In this document: positions 51,278-60,443 of the stretch, piece after piece
Layout: every line of letters begins with the position of its first letter
Numbering within the stretch: position 1 is the stretch's first letter
NCBI GenBank assembly: GCA_963665545.2
Contig: CAXXKZ010000006.1
Location: forward strand, 62,001-126,000
Length of the DNA stretch: 64,000 nucleotides
Direction of reading: 5' to 3'
DNA from: G963665545 sp963665545
GTDB taxonomy: Bacteria > Pseudomonadota > Gammaproteobacteria > Xanthomonadales > SZUA-36
The notes under the pieces: model-generated
What the model was told of the DNA's origin: nothing
Database searches by the model: none
Seen by the model: only the letters and a program-made list of their open reading frames with translations
Position numbers and translations under genes: made by a program

Positions 51278-52048
51278 ATGTCAGCAATCACCATCACGGC
51301 CATACCTGCCTTTGCCGACAATTATATCTGGCTGATCACCTGCGGCGGAAATGAATGTGCCGTGGTCGACCCGGGGGAGTCCTCCGGCGTTCTGGAAACC
51401 CTGCAAACCCGGGGCCTCAAGTTGCGCTATATCTTGTTGACCCATCATCACCCGGACCACATCGGCGGTGTTGGAGACCTGCTGACACTCGGTGACATCA
51501 AGGTATTCGGCCCACAAGACAGCCGCATCCCATACGCCCATCGGGATTGTGTTGAAGGCGATGTCATTTCCCTGCCGCTTCTTGGCCTGACTTTCGCCGT
51601 TCTCGAGGTACCCGGCCATACCACCAGTCATATCGTGTTTCACGGCCACGGTTCATTGTTCAGCGGCGACACGCTGTTCAGCGTCGGTTGTGGCCGGCTT
51701 TTCGAAGGCAGTCCTGAGCAGATGCAGAGGTCACTGGACAAGCTGGCGCAATTACCCCCGGAATTGAGGGTCTATTGTGGCCACGAATACACCCAGTCCA
51801 ATTGCACCTTCGCATTGGCGGTCGAACCCGACAACCCAACCCTGCTTGATCGGGCGCGGCGGGTTGATGCCCATCGCCAGGCCGGAGAAATCACCCTTCC
51901 GAGCCTGCTGGGCGAAGAACTGGCGGTCAATCCATTTCTCCGAACCCGGGCAGAATCGGTGGTCACTGCGGCTCAAAGCCGCAGCCCCGGCGTCGGCCCG
52001 GGGGCACCAACTCTGGCGGTCATTCGCGAGTGGAAAGACCATTTCTGA
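51278..52048 (+). CDS. gloB: Hydroxyacylglutathione hydrolase (glyoxalase II)
   Basis: A 256-residue metallo-beta-lactamase-fold enzyme that hydrolyses S-lactoylglutathione, the second step of methylglyoxal detoxification. Metal motif LTHHHPDHIGGVGDLL, then HTTSHIVFHGHGSLFSGDTLF and YCGHEYTQSNCTFAL, and the glutathione-binding C-terminus. Start ATG at 51278. It is followed by mltD, the common order. Confidence 0.95.
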   Translation: MSAITITAIPAFADNYIWLITCGGNECAVVDPGESSGVLETLQTRGLKLRYILLTHHHPDHIGGVGDLLTLGDIKVFGPQDSRIPYAHRDCVEGDVISLPLLGLTFAVLEVPGHTTSHIVFHGHGSLFSGDTLFSVGCGRLFEGSPEQMQRSLDKLAQLPPELRVYCGHEYTQSNCTFALAVEPDNPTLLDRARRVDAHRQAGEITLPSLLGEELAVNPFLRTRAESVVTAAQSRSPGVGPGAPTLAVIREWKDHF

Positions 52049-52129
52049 AACCTGGCAATTCGCAAAATCGCTTTGATCCGACCCTCGCTTGAAGCATAAT
52101 AGCGGGCGAAAACAATAAATTCGGGAGTC

Positions 52130-53719
52130 TTGGTGCTAACACGCTTTACCTTAGCGCTGTCAATTTTGCTGTTGGCTTCGTGCGCTACTACCTCGACCAC
52201 AACGGTTCAGCCACCCGCCGCTGAACCGGCAGCGGCCGATGATTTTGTGACGCAGTCCAGTTCCGTGGAAACAGTCGATGAGCATCTGTTTGTACCCGGG
52301 CCCGCTGAACCCCAACTCAGCGAAGCGCCCGTCTGGGTGCAAGACAACGTATGGTCAGGTCTGATTGACCGCTTCGAACTGGAAGGATGTGCCGACCACA
52401 ACGTTAATCTGTCCTGGGCAAAGTGGTATGCCAGCAAACACGAATACATGGAGCGAATTTACAACCGCGCCCGACCGTGGATATATTTCATCGCCGCGGA
52501 ACTGGAAAAGCGTGGGCTACCCGGCGAAATCGCATTACTGCCCATCGTTGAGTCGGCCTTTGACCCCTTTGCCTATTCCAGGGGCCAAGCGCTCGGTACC
52601 TGGCAGTTTATTGCCGAAACCGGCCAACGCTATGGCCTGGCGCAAAATTGGTGGTATGACGGCAGGCGCGACGTGTGGGCTTCGACACACGCAGCATTGG
52701 ACTACCTCACCTACATGAACATAATGTTCGACAGCGACTGGCTGCTGGCGCTGGCCGGCTATAACTCCGGTGAGGGACGCGTCCGCCGTGAGATCAAGCG
52801 CAACCGAGCCAAAGGCCAGGAAACAAATTTCTGGAATCTGCGCTTGCCGCGGGAAACCCGTGACTATGTGCCCAAACTGCTGGGGCTGAGTTGCCTGTTT
52901 CGCTACCCCGAACAATTCGACTTTGAAATTCCGCAAACGCCAAATCGGCCGGTCATTGCCGCCCTGGACATCGGCTACCAGTCTGACCTGGTGCTGATTT
53001 CACAATTGAGCGAAGTGCCGATTGACCAGCTATATACGCTCAACCCCGGATTTAATCGTTGGGCGACAGCACCCAATGGGCCACATTGGGTGGTGTTGCC
53101 ACTGGATGGCGCCCGGCGGCTGGAAGCCAGACTGAAAAACCTCAACCCGGAAACGCTGATGAAGTGGGACCAGGTCCTCGTCGAGCCCGGTGACAGTCTC
53201 TCAAAGTTGGCCGCACGCCATCACGTGCCCATCGACGTGATCATGACCACAAACAATCTCGATGGCGACATGATCCGCGCCGGCCAGAAGTTGCGCCTGC
53301 CACGTGACAACCAGTTGATGATCGACCCCTACTACGCTGCCGCCGCGACCGAACTCGCACGCCTGCAATCCGGATTGATTGCGGCCGACCGGCTGACCCA
53401 CCGTGTGCGAGCCGGGGAGAGTCTTTCAGTCATCGCCAAACGCTACCGCGTTAGTGTCAACGACCTGCAGCGCTGGAATGACATCAGCGACCCCAGAACC
53501 TTGCAGATGGGCGCCAACATCGTGGTTTTCCACAGCCCGGCCGCGCCCAAGTCGTCTATTCCCACAAGCGGTACAGTACGGCATACAGTACAGAGCGGCG
53601 ATTCGCTGTGGAGCATCGCGCGCAAATACAAAGTCCGGGTTAACGACTTAATGATCTGGAACAGACTGGGCAATTCAGCGATCATTCAACCCGGACAATC
53701 CATCAAGATCATTCTCTAA
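52130..53719 (+). CDS. mltD: Membrane-bound lytic murein transglycosylase MltD with three LysM repeats
   Basis: A 529-residue lipoprotein that cleaves murein glycan. Lipobox LLLAS|C (ALSILLLASCATTST). The SLT domain spans about 110-250 with catalytic Glu in LPIVESAFDPFAYS and LAGYNSGEGRVRREIKRN. Three LysM modules close the protein at about 345-395, 425-470 and 484-529 (EPGDSLSKLAARHH, RAGESLSVIAKRYR, QSGDSLWSIARKYK). The start is TTG at 52130 or the following GTG, both before the signal peptide. Confidence 0.94.
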   Translation: MVLTRFTLALSILLLASCATTSTTTVQPPAAEPAAADDFVTQSSSVETVDEHLFVPGPAEPQLSEAPVWVQDNVWSGLIDRFELEGCADHNVNLSWAKWYASKHEYMERIYNRARPWIYFIAAELEKRGLPGEIALLPIVESAFDPFAYSRGQALGTWQFIAETGQRYGLAQNWWYDGRRDVWASTHAALDYLTYMNIMFDSDWLLALAGYNSGEGRVRREIKRNRAKGQETNFWNLRLPRETRDYVPKLLGLSCLFRYPEQFDFEIPQTPNRPVIAALDIGYQSDLVLISQLSEVPIDQLYTLNPGFNRWATAPNGPHWVVLPLDGARRLEARLKNLNPETLMKWDQVLVEPGDSLSKLAARHHVPIDVIMTTNNLDGDMIRAGQKLRLPRDNQLMIDPYYAAAATELARLQSGLIAADRLTHRVRAGESLSVIAKRYRVSVNDLQRWNDISDPRTLQMGANIVVFHSPAAPKSSIPTSGTVRHTVQSGDSLWSIARKYKVRVNDLMIWNRLGNSAIIQPGQSIKIIL

Positions 53720-53722
53720 TCC

Positions 53723-54547
53723 GTGCTTCGATACATTCCTGGCCTGCTGGCCACCCTGTTTTTGCTTCTCGGAACTACGCCCAGAGCGGCCTTGGCAGTG
53801 GAGTTGCATGGCGATGCAATCCAGGGCGGGCTGATTTTCGGCCAGACTGAGCCAGGCGCCAGGGTCGCTCTGAATGGCCGCACTGTCATGGTCTCCGCGG
53901 ACGGGCACTTTGTCATCGGTTTCGGTCGCGACGCCAGCGGTGTAGAAACGCTGGCCATTGAACTGCCCTCCGGCACGCTTGAAACTCAAACCCTCAATAT
54001 CATCGCGCGAGATTACCCCATCGAACGGGTCGACGGCCTGCCACCGGCCACGGTGACGCCCTCACCGGAAGCCGCCGAGCGTATCCGCCAGGATGCTCAA
54101 ATGGTGTCTGCCGCACGGCAAAGGCGCGAATCTCGGACAGATTTCGCAGCAGGATTCGCCTGGCCCGCCAACGGTCGCATCAGTGGCGTTTATGGCAGCC
54201 AGCGGGTGCTGAACGGCGAGCCGCGCCGGCCTCATTACGGCCTGGACATCGCGGCGCCGGAAGGTACACCGGTCTATGCGCCAGCCGCCGGCCTGGTGAC
54301 ACTGACGCACCCGGACTTGTATTTCTCTGGTGGTACATTGATCCTGGACCATGGACATGGCCTGTCTTCGACCTTTTTGCACCTGAGCGCCCTCCTGGTC
54401 GAGGCAGGAATGCGGGTGGAACAGGGCGATTTGATCGCGCGCATCGGCGCAACCGGACGAGCCAGCGGGCCTCACCTTGACTGGAGAATGAACTGGCTGG
54501 ATCGACGGGTGGACCCGCAGCGGTTGGTTTCAGGGGCGCAACCCTGA
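53723..54547 (+). CDS. M23-family (LytM) peptidoglycan metallopeptidase-like protein
   Basis: A 274-residue exported protein with signal peptide (PGLLATLFLLLGTTPRAALA), a beta-sandwich region about 20-110 and an M23 domain about 140-265. Zinc motif HYGLDIAAPEGTPVYAPAAG and the HLS motif are present, but the final HxH motif reads GPHLDWRMNW, so the second histidine (a zinc ligand in LytM) is an aspartate. This form may be a subfamily variant or a reduced-activity domain. It starts with GTG 3 nt after the mltD stop. Confidence 0.88.
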   Translation: MLRYIPGLLATLFLLLGTTPRAALAVELHGDAIQGGLIFGQTEPGARVALNGRTVMVSADGHFVIGFGRDASGVETLAIELPSGTLETQTLNIIARDYPIERVDGLPPATVTPSPEAAERIRQDAQMVSAARQRRESRTDFAAGFAWPANGRISGVYGSQRVLNGEPRRPHYGLDIAAPEGTPVYAPAAGLVTLTHPDLYFSGGTLILDHGHGLSSTFLHLSALLVEAGMRVEQGDLIARIGATGRASGPHLDWRMNWLDRRVDPQRLVSGAQP

Positions 54548-54554
54548 GTAGAGC

Positions 54555-55544
54555 TTACTTCGTGGCCTGGTTGGGCTCCAGCCGCACCGGGGCGCCCGCT
54601 CCAGCGACATAACCGCCCGGCACACCCTTGGTCACCACCGAGACCGCATTGTGTGGGTGGAGGCTCTCGTAGTGGGTGCAGCGCGCCCAGAAGTCGAGGA
54701 TTCTATGATCATCGTTGAGTGCGGTCTGAATGCGTCGTCCGGCATCTTCGCAGAACATCAGGTTGGAGCCGTTGAGCAGTGCAAAGGCCTGTTCATCCTC
54801 ACGCTTGACCGTTGCCTGCACCGGCGTCTTGAGCGCATTTTCCAGTTCATCGATGAGTTCTACGATCGGGAACATCTCAAAGGTGGGCGTCAGGCGCACG
54901 CGCAGTTCAGCAGAGCTACGCTGGCTGTGTGGCGTCGCCAGGATGCCTTCTTCGCTGCCCAGCCAGTCAACCACTTGTTGATAGTCGACCGCTCCTGCGC
55001 CTGCAAAGTCGGCGCGGAATTTGTCCTGGATCAACTGCCGAGCCAACGCAGCCGAACAGGGACAGGTGCTGGAATAGAGAATTTCCAGGCCCATTTCCAG
55101 GCTGAATTCGTTGTCCTCGAGAATGCCGATCATTGAAACCGGGTAGCGCCGCCAGCCCTCATTGTCACTCACCAGCGCCGGTCGCCGGGTGACATAGTCA
55201 AAATCCACGCGAATCAGTGCGCGGTTGCTCAGGCCTTCGTGAGAATCGAGAAAAGTGCGCAACAGCTGACGCAGGGTGCAGGGGTTGAGCGTGCGCTCGC
55301 GAAAGCCCTGGTCCAGATGCAAATACAAACGCGACATATGAATACCGCGCACATCGGGATCATTCAGGTTGACGTATGCCGTCACCAGTGCGGTCGACTG
55401 GATCAAATTGCCCGTATCATCGTCGATGCCCACGGGAATTTCTATGTCATTCATGCCCACCCAATCCAGCCGGCCGGCGACTTCCGCCTTGGCTTCGTTG
55501 GCAATGTCAGGCATATTCCTGAGGATGCGTTCGATCGAACTCAT
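54555..55544 (-). CDS. folE2: GTP cyclohydrolase FolE2 (type IB)
   Basis: A 329-residue enzyme that turns GTP into dihydroneopterin triphosphate, the entry to folate and, via preQ0, to queuosine. Family blocks: RLDWVGMNDIEIPVGI, LHLDQGFRERTLNPCTLRQL, LYSSTCPCSAALARQLIQDK with the metal-binding cysteine, and HPHNAVSVVTKGVPGG. FolE2 works without strict zinc need, useful in zinc limitation. QueF and QueG in this window use the pathway it feeds. It faces the M23 gene. Confidence 0.95.
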   Translation of the reverse strand: MSSIERILRNMPDIANEAKAEVAGRLDWVGMNDIEIPVGIDDDTGNLIQSTALVTAYVNLNDPDVRGIHMSRLYLHLDQGFRERTLNPCTLRQLLRTFLDSHEGLSNRALIRVDFDYVTRRPALVSDNEGWRRYPVSMIGILEDNEFSLEMGLEILYSSTCPCSAALARQLIQDKFRADFAGAGAVDYQQVVDWLGSEEGILATPHSQRSSAELRVRLTPTFEMFPIVELIDELENALKTPVQATVKREDEQAFALLNGSNLMFCEDAGRRIQTALNDDHRILDFWARCTHYESLHPHNAVSVVTKGVPGGYVAGAGAPVRLEPNQATK

Positions 55545-55724
55545 TATTTGGATTCCCTGTCGCTCGGCTTGGAATATCTGTCTTTAAAGACCCATATTCA
55601 AGCCTCCCTACCGCACCAAAGGATTATTATCCGTCATTGCGGTCCACAAGGCTACTATTGCCCAGTAACCGCTGGGCTTATCTCTCCAAATTAGCCGAGT
55701 CGATGCTCTCCGGCTAACCTGTCA

Positions 55725-56129
55725 TCAAATAATGCTTTCTTTGTCCTTATGCTCAGTGCCCGGCTTGTTTTGGGCGCGAACAATGAACCCTTGTTTTCCG
55801 CCCCACCAATTTCCGACTTTCGGCGGCGCCGGATAATCTTGACCAATTGAACTAGTAGACATTACCTGGGTTGGATAATTTTCAATAGTTTGTGACTCAA
55901 TCAAGTCCACCATGAGATGCACGATGAAATTGCCTGCGTCGACGGAATTACCAACTGGAAAATCGCAGTCGAGTTCATCACACTCTACCAGCGAATGTTG
56001 GAAATCAAACGTGCAGGTCCTAACGTAGCTTGATCTTACATTCGTGACCTCAATGATTCCTTGATTCTGACCCTCCTCGCCCAAGAGCATTCGAAATCTC
56101 AAATTGAGAAATGTGCCGCAGAACAGCAA
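55725..56129 (-). CDS. Hypothetical protein, probably 5'-truncated by IS256-family insertion
   Basis: A 134-residue product that I do not recognise, with a short N-terminal hydrophobic part (LLFCGTFLNLRFRMLLG) and Cys-containing CTFDFQHSLVECDELDCDFP. Its frame stays open upstream without a good start right to the end of the IS element at 56182, adding about 17 codons (FDNSSFEGEPNLEATTF), and the transposase stop codon is in the same frame. The sequence is more AT-rich than the neighbours. Most likely the 5' end of a larger gene was lost on insertion; the TTG at 56129 may not be a real start. Confidence 0.45.
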   Translation of the reverse strand: MLFCGTFLNLRFRMLLGEEGQNQGIIEVTNVRSSYVRTCTFDFQHSLVECDELDCDFPVGNSVDAGNFIVHLMVDLIESQTIENYPTQVMSTSSIGQDYPAPPKVGNWWGGKQGFIVRAQNKPGTEHKDKESII

Positions 56130-56181
56130 GACAAAAGTAGTAGCCTCGAGGTTTGGCTCTCCTTCGAAAGAGCTATTGTCA

Positions 56182-57543
56182 AATCTGGTGTTTAGCCATT
56201 TGATTCAAGCGGCGACCTGATCAATCTCTTTTACCTCGATCCCATCTTTGAATTTCACCCCCGTAATCACCTTGGCCAGGTAATCAAAGCCGCGTAGCCG
56301 GCGCCATTTCTTTTCCGCACACTGGCTCAATTTGAACATCATATGCAACATGCCATTGCGCGTCAGACAACCTTTGGATCTTTTGGTCCGGTGGCGGATG
56401 GTGGCAAAGGTGGATTCAATCGGGTTGCTGGTCCGGATGCTCTGCCAGTGTTGGGCCGGAAAATCATAAAATGCCAACAGTTCATCCCGATCCTTGAGCA
56501 AACAGCTCGTCGCTTTCGGGTATTTCGCCTCAAAGATCTCAATAAACAAATCAAACGCCTTGTTTGCATCATCCTTGGTTTCCGCCTGCCAGATGGCGTG
56601 CAGGGCCTGCTTGGCTTTGGGTTGTGCGGATTTCGGCAAACAATTCAGTACATTCATGGTCTTGTGCATCCAGCAGCGTTGCTGGCGGCTGGCCGGAAAG
56701 ATTTCATCCAGCGCCGCCCAAAAACCCATCGCACCATCACCAATCGCCAGTTGTGGGGCGCTCATGCCGCGCGACTTCAGATTCAGCAACACCTCACGCC
56801 AACTCTGAGTCGATTCCCGCACCCCGTCCTCAATCGCCAGAAAATGTTTTTCGCCGCGTTCATTGACACCAATGATCACCAGCGCGCAGAGCTTGGCATC
56901 CTCCGCCCGCAGCCCACTGTAGACACCATCAGCCCAGACATACACCCACCGGTCCTGTCCCAGGCGACGCTGGCTCCACGCTCGATATTCCTCCGCCCAT
57001 ACCTGTTTCAGGCGGGATACCGTGCTGGCCGACAGACCCTGTGCCTGCGGGCCCACCAGTACCCGCAACGCCTCAGCCATCTCACCGCTGGATACCCCTT
57101 TGAGGTACAACCACGGAATGGCTGCCTCGAAAGTCGCTGTCTTGCGCACATATGGCGGCACCAGCACCGACTGAAAACTCACTGCTTCACCGGTCTTCGA
57201 GCGCACCTTGGGAATTCTCACCCGGATCGGTCCCAGGCCGGTCTGCAACTCACGTTCTGGCAGGTAACCGTTGCGCACCACACCGGCATGACCTGATTCG
57301 GTACGCCAATCCTGATACTTGGCCAGCAGCTCCTGGACTTCACTTTCCACCGCTTCGGCGAGCAGCTTCCGGGCGCCTTCTTTGAGCAATTCGGTCAACG
57401 GATCGGCACTGATTGCTCGACGTTCCAGTTCAATAACATTATTCTTGTTCATAGTGGCGTATCTCCTTTGGTTGCTTTGAAGTTTGGTAACAACAAATCA
57501 ACCAGATACGCCGCTTTTTTTCAACTGCTCAAACACCAGATTC
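56182..57543 (-). mobile_element. IS256-family insertion sequence (1362 bp)
   Basis: The ends are imperfect inverted repeats of about 34 bp: AATCTGGTGTTT...AAGCGGCG from 56182 and its counterpart ending at 57543. One transposase gene fills the interior. The usual 8-9-bp target duplication is not visible: the left flank ends CTATTGTCA and the right flank starts CGATCATAA. This suggests a later rearrangement, deletion or old insertion. Confidence 0.9.
56205..57452 (-). CDS. IS256-family transposase
   Basis: A 415-residue DDE transposase. Asp residues are in YVWADGVYSGLRAEDAK and LAIGDGAMGFWAALDEIFP, the Glu in IRTSNPIESTFATIRHR, and CWMHKTMNVLNCLPKSAQPK is a family hallmark. Length and motifs are complete, so the element may still be active. 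The ATG at 57452 lies about 90 bp inside the right end. Confidence 0.95.
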   Translation of the reverse strand: MNKNNVIELERRAISADPLTELLKEGARKLLAEAVESEVQELLAKYQDWRTESGHAGVVRNGYLPERELQTGLGPIRVRIPKVRSKTGEAVSFQSVLVPPYVRKTATFEAAIPWLYLKGVSSGEMAEALRVLVGPQAQGLSASTVSRLKQVWAEEYRAWSQRRLGQDRWVYVWADGVYSGLRAEDAKLCALVIIGVNERGEKHFLAIEDGVRESTQSWREVLLNLKSRGMSAPQLAIGDGAMGFWAALDEIFPASRQQRCWMHKTMNVLNCLPKSAQPKAKQALHAIWQAETKDDANKAFDLFIEIFEAKYPKATSCLLKDRDELLAFYDFPAQHWQSIRTSNPIESTFATIRHRTKRSKGCLTRNGMLHMMFKLSQCAEKKWRRLRGFDYLAKVITGVKFKDGIEVKEIDQVAA

Positions 57544-57558
57544 GATCATAACTCCCCT

Positions 57559-57823
57559 AGTGCTGTATCAACCTTATAAATTAGGACAGCGAGTTCACAA
57601 GCTGTTAGATGCAAGGCAGCGGTTCGAAGCCATAGTGGTTCTATGTCTAGAACCGCTAACGCCGCAGATGACAGCTTGTGTGCTCGCCCTGCGGGTGGAC
57701 ACCAGAATGTCCTTCACGGCGTTACATCCTCTTGGAATAGCACCACTATGCCTGCGCGAATGTGCCTTGTGCTGAACATTTTAGTGACCACTGATCCTAA
57801 TTTATAAGATTGATACAGCACTA
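57559..57823. mobile_element. MITE with 27-bp inverted ends and TA flanks
   Basis: Ends GTGCTGTATCAA at 57561 and TTGATACAGCAC at 57821 begin 27-bp terminal repeats matching at 26 of 27 positions. Both ends are flanked by TA, inside CTAG on each side, the target type of IS630/Tc1-mariner elements. Further inverted pairs inside (CATAGTGGT at 57631 and ACCACTATG at 57742) let the whole 261-bp unit fold. There is no gene within. It ends 38 bp before the S9 peptidase start and begins 15 bp after the IS256 element. Confidence 0.8.
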
Positions 57824-57861
57824 GGCAGCCAAAACGAACGATCCAAGCTCCGGAGAAAACC

Positions 57862-59847
57862 GTGAAATACAAACTTTTGCTTTCCACTGGCCTTGTCCTG
57901 TTGATATTCAGTGCCGCAGCATGGGCGGAAATCGTCACCACGCACACCAATAACGGTAATTTGGTGATGCAGGACATCCCGGAAATTCCGGCTTCCGTTA
58001 TAGCGAGTCTCAACCGTTATCAGAATGTACGCTCTGCCGCTTTTCTGGATTGGACCGAAGACGGCAATGGAATCTTTGTATCGACGCGATTTGGTGATGT
58101 AGGCCAGGTGCATCAGGTCGACCACCCGCACGGCGCACGCCGCCAGATTACTTTTTTTGATGAGCCTGTAGGCGAACTCCAGCGCCAACCTGGTGGGTCC
58201 AAAATGATCTTCACCATGGACGTGGGCGGCAGTGAGTTTTCCCAGATATTTTTGCTCGACCCGACCAGCAATGATGACGCCATGATGCTGACGGATGGTC
58301 AGTCCCGTAACGGCGCCGTGGTCTGGGATCGCAACGGACAATGGATTGCCTACCAGAGTACCCGGCGCAATGGTGCCTCCAATGACGTTTGGTTGATGGA
58401 CGTTGCCAATTCCGAGACTGCACACATCGTACTGACCTCACCTGATGGGTCTTACTGGTCTGCATCAGATTTCTCGGATGATAACCGTAAACTGTTGATT
58501 AGTAACTATGTTGGTAATGCTGATTCGAGAATTCATCTGTTGGATATCGAATCTGGCGAATTGCGTCTTTTGGCCGGAGATGTCGACCAGCCAAGCTCAA
58601 ATTTTCCGTTCGCGTTTGATCACGACAGCACGGGTTTCTGGTACTTCACCGATGTCAAAGGTGACTACATGCAGTTGGCCTGGCAGTCTCTTGAAGCAGA
58701 TTCGGAACCCGTAATTCTGACCGGCGATGTCCCCTGGAATGTGGAGGGAGGCGCCGTCAGCAACGATCGAACGCGAGCTGTTTTTTCTGTCAACAAGGGT
58801 GGCATGTCACAGGTTTATCTGCTCGATATGCTCAGCCGGAACTTCGCACCCGTGGGCGTGATTCCCACCGGTCTGGCCGGTGGCATGGCATTTAGTCCCG
58901 ATGACTGCAAACTGGGTTTGACCCTGAATACCTCTAAAACGCCCAGTGACAGTTTTGTGCTGCAACTGGGTGCCGGCGCACTGGAATACGGTGATCTGGA
59001 ACGATGGACCTATAGCGAAGTCGGTGGTTTGGATACGGAGAGTTTCATCGATCCGGAACTGATCCATTACCCGACATTTGACAGCGCCGATGGCGGGCCG
59101 GAAAAAATACCTGCCTGGGTGTATCGGCCGGATGGTAATGGCCCGCACCCGGTCATCATCGCCATTCACGGCGGTCCGGAAGGCCAGTCGCGTCCAGCGT
59201 TCAGCAGCACCTACCAGATGTGGATGAACAAACTCGGTGCCGCAGTTATTCGTCCAAACGTCCGCGGGTCCGCCGGGTACGGCAAACATTACATGTCGCT
59301 GGACAATGGCTTTAAACGCGAAGACTCGGTCAAGGACATCGGGGCCTTGCTGGATTGGATCGCGACCCAGCCCGATCTGGATCATAACCGTGTAGCGGTC
59401 TTCGGTGGCAGCTATGGCGGGTACATGGTGCTGGCGAGTTCGGTGTTTTACAGCGATCGTCTCAAAGCGGCGGTCGATGTGGTCGGTATCAGTAATTTTG
59501 TGACCTTTCTGGAAAACACCCAGGATTACCGCCGGGATCTCAGACGCGCCGAATACGGCGACGAGCGCGAACCCGCTATGCGTAAACATTTGCAAGACAT
59601 CAGTCCGTTAACCCATGTCGACCGGATCACGATACCGATGCTGGTCGTCCAGGGTCAGAATGACCCCAGGGTACCCGTTACAGAAGCCATTCAAGTGGTG
59701 GACGCCTTACGTGCCCAGGGCCAGCCGGTCTGGTATATGAACGCCTTGAATGAAGGTCACGGCTATCGCAAAAAAGAAAATCGCGATGTTGTCCAGCAAG
59801 CTGTCATGATGTTCTTCCAGGAATACCTGGTAGGGGGAATCCAGTAG
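57862..59847 (+). CDS. S9-family (prolyl oligopeptidase-like) exported peptidase
   Basis: A 661-residue secreted serine peptidase. A signal peptide (LLLSTGLVLLIFSAAAWA) leads a beta-propeller (about 40-390, with WDRNGQWIAYQSTRRNG and MAFSPDDCKLGLTLN) and a C-terminal alpha/beta hydrolase domain about 400-660. The catalytic serine is in VFGGSYGGYMVL, the aspartate in VVQGQNDPRVPV, and the histidine in NALNEGHGYRKKEN. Substrates are probably short peptides in the periplasm. The MITE lies immediately upstream and may affect its transcription. Confidence 0.93.
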   Translation: MKYKLLLSTGLVLLIFSAAAWAEIVTTHTNNGNLVMQDIPEIPASVIASLNRYQNVRSAAFLDWTEDGNGIFVSTRFGDVGQVHQVDHPHGARRQITFFDEPVGELQRQPGGSKMIFTMDVGGSEFSQIFLLDPTSNDDAMMLTDGQSRNGAVVWDRNGQWIAYQSTRRNGASNDVWLMDVANSETAHIVLTSPDGSYWSASDFSDDNRKLLISNYVGNADSRIHLLDIESGELRLLAGDVDQPSSNFPFAFDHDSTGFWYFTDVKGDYMQLAWQSLEADSEPVILTGDVPWNVEGGAVSNDRTRAVFSVNKGGMSQVYLLDMLSRNFAPVGVIPTGLAGGMAFSPDDCKLGLTLNTSKTPSDSFVLQLGAGALEYGDLERWTYSEVGGLDTESFIDPELIHYPTFDSADGGPEKIPAWVYRPDGNGPHPVIIAIHGGPEGQSRPAFSSTYQMWMNKLGAAVIRPNVRGSAGYGKHYMSLDNGFKREDSVKDIGALLDWIATQPDLDHNRVAVFGGSYGGYMVLASSVFYSDRLKAAVDVVGISNFVTFLENTQDYRRDLRRAEYGDEREPAMRKHLQDISPLTHVDRITIPMLVVQGQNDPRVPVTEAIQVVDALRAQGQPVWYMNALNEGHGYRKKENRDVVQQAVMMFFQEYLVGGIQ

Positions 59848-59868
59848 ATAAGTGACACCCCGGGCAGA

Positions 59869-60282
59869 TCAACCCCCGCTCTTACAATACCCCGTACCGT
59901 CGTCTTTTACAGTGTCATCAGTCCCTGGCGGGCAGGCCAGAATCTGTCCTCCGCAGGCCTGACCGATGTGCATATAAGCGCAATTGGAACCGGTCATTTC
60001 GTGGGGATCGACTGCCCCACAGCACAGCGTCAGAACGCCGCCAGTGTCCTTGGCCGAAATACTGCCGGGATTGCTCGGATTTGGACGGGTTTTCTGCGCC
60101 GCTTTGGTTGGCGTGGCTGGTTTGGCTACGGTGACTGTCTTCATTTTGGTGGTCTTCACCTTTGCAGACTCTGCCTGCTTTGCACTTTCGCCGGTCCTTG
60201 AATCCCTGTCCTGGTCTTGCGCCGCCACCTCGAATGCAATATTCAGCAACAGTGCGATTACAACAAGTTTAAAAAAGTTCAT
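59869..60282 (-). CDS. Small exported Cys-rich protein, unknown
   Basis: A 137-residue protein with signal peptide (FFKLVVIALLLNIAFEVAA), an Ala/Lys/Thr-rich central linker (KTVTVAKPATPTKAAQKTRP) and a compact Cys-rich end with about six cysteines (LCCGAVDPHEMTGSNCAYM, GQACGGQILACPPG, GYCKSGG). The ATG at 60282 has AGAGGAAG upstream. Cysteine spacing suggests disulphides in the periplasm or outside. No homologue is recognised. It is divergent from the lipoprotein gene and converges on the S9 gene with 21 bp between. Confidence 0.68.
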   Translation of the reverse strand: MNFFKLVVIALLLNIAFEVAAQDQDRDSRTGESAKQAESAKVKTTKMKTVTVAKPATPTKAAQKTRPNPSNPGSISAKDTGGVLTLCCGAVDPHEMTGSNCAYMHIGQACGGQILACPPGTDDTVKDDGTGYCKSGG

Positions 60283-60443
60283 GATTTCTTCCTCTGAACA
60301 CATTGCCCTCAATCTAATTATAGACCGTCATTCAGTGTCGGTATTGAAGAGATGCTGTTCCGCAGACTCTTGCTCACCTTCATATTTGATCCATTATTGA
60401 CAATTAGGCTTACGCATAAATCAGGAATTCTCGGGATAGAAGT

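Noticed and set aside
57560..57775. A 71-residue open frame inside the MITE
   Set aside because: It covers the terminal repeat and internal palindromes, with no ribosome site and no similarity to any transposase motif.
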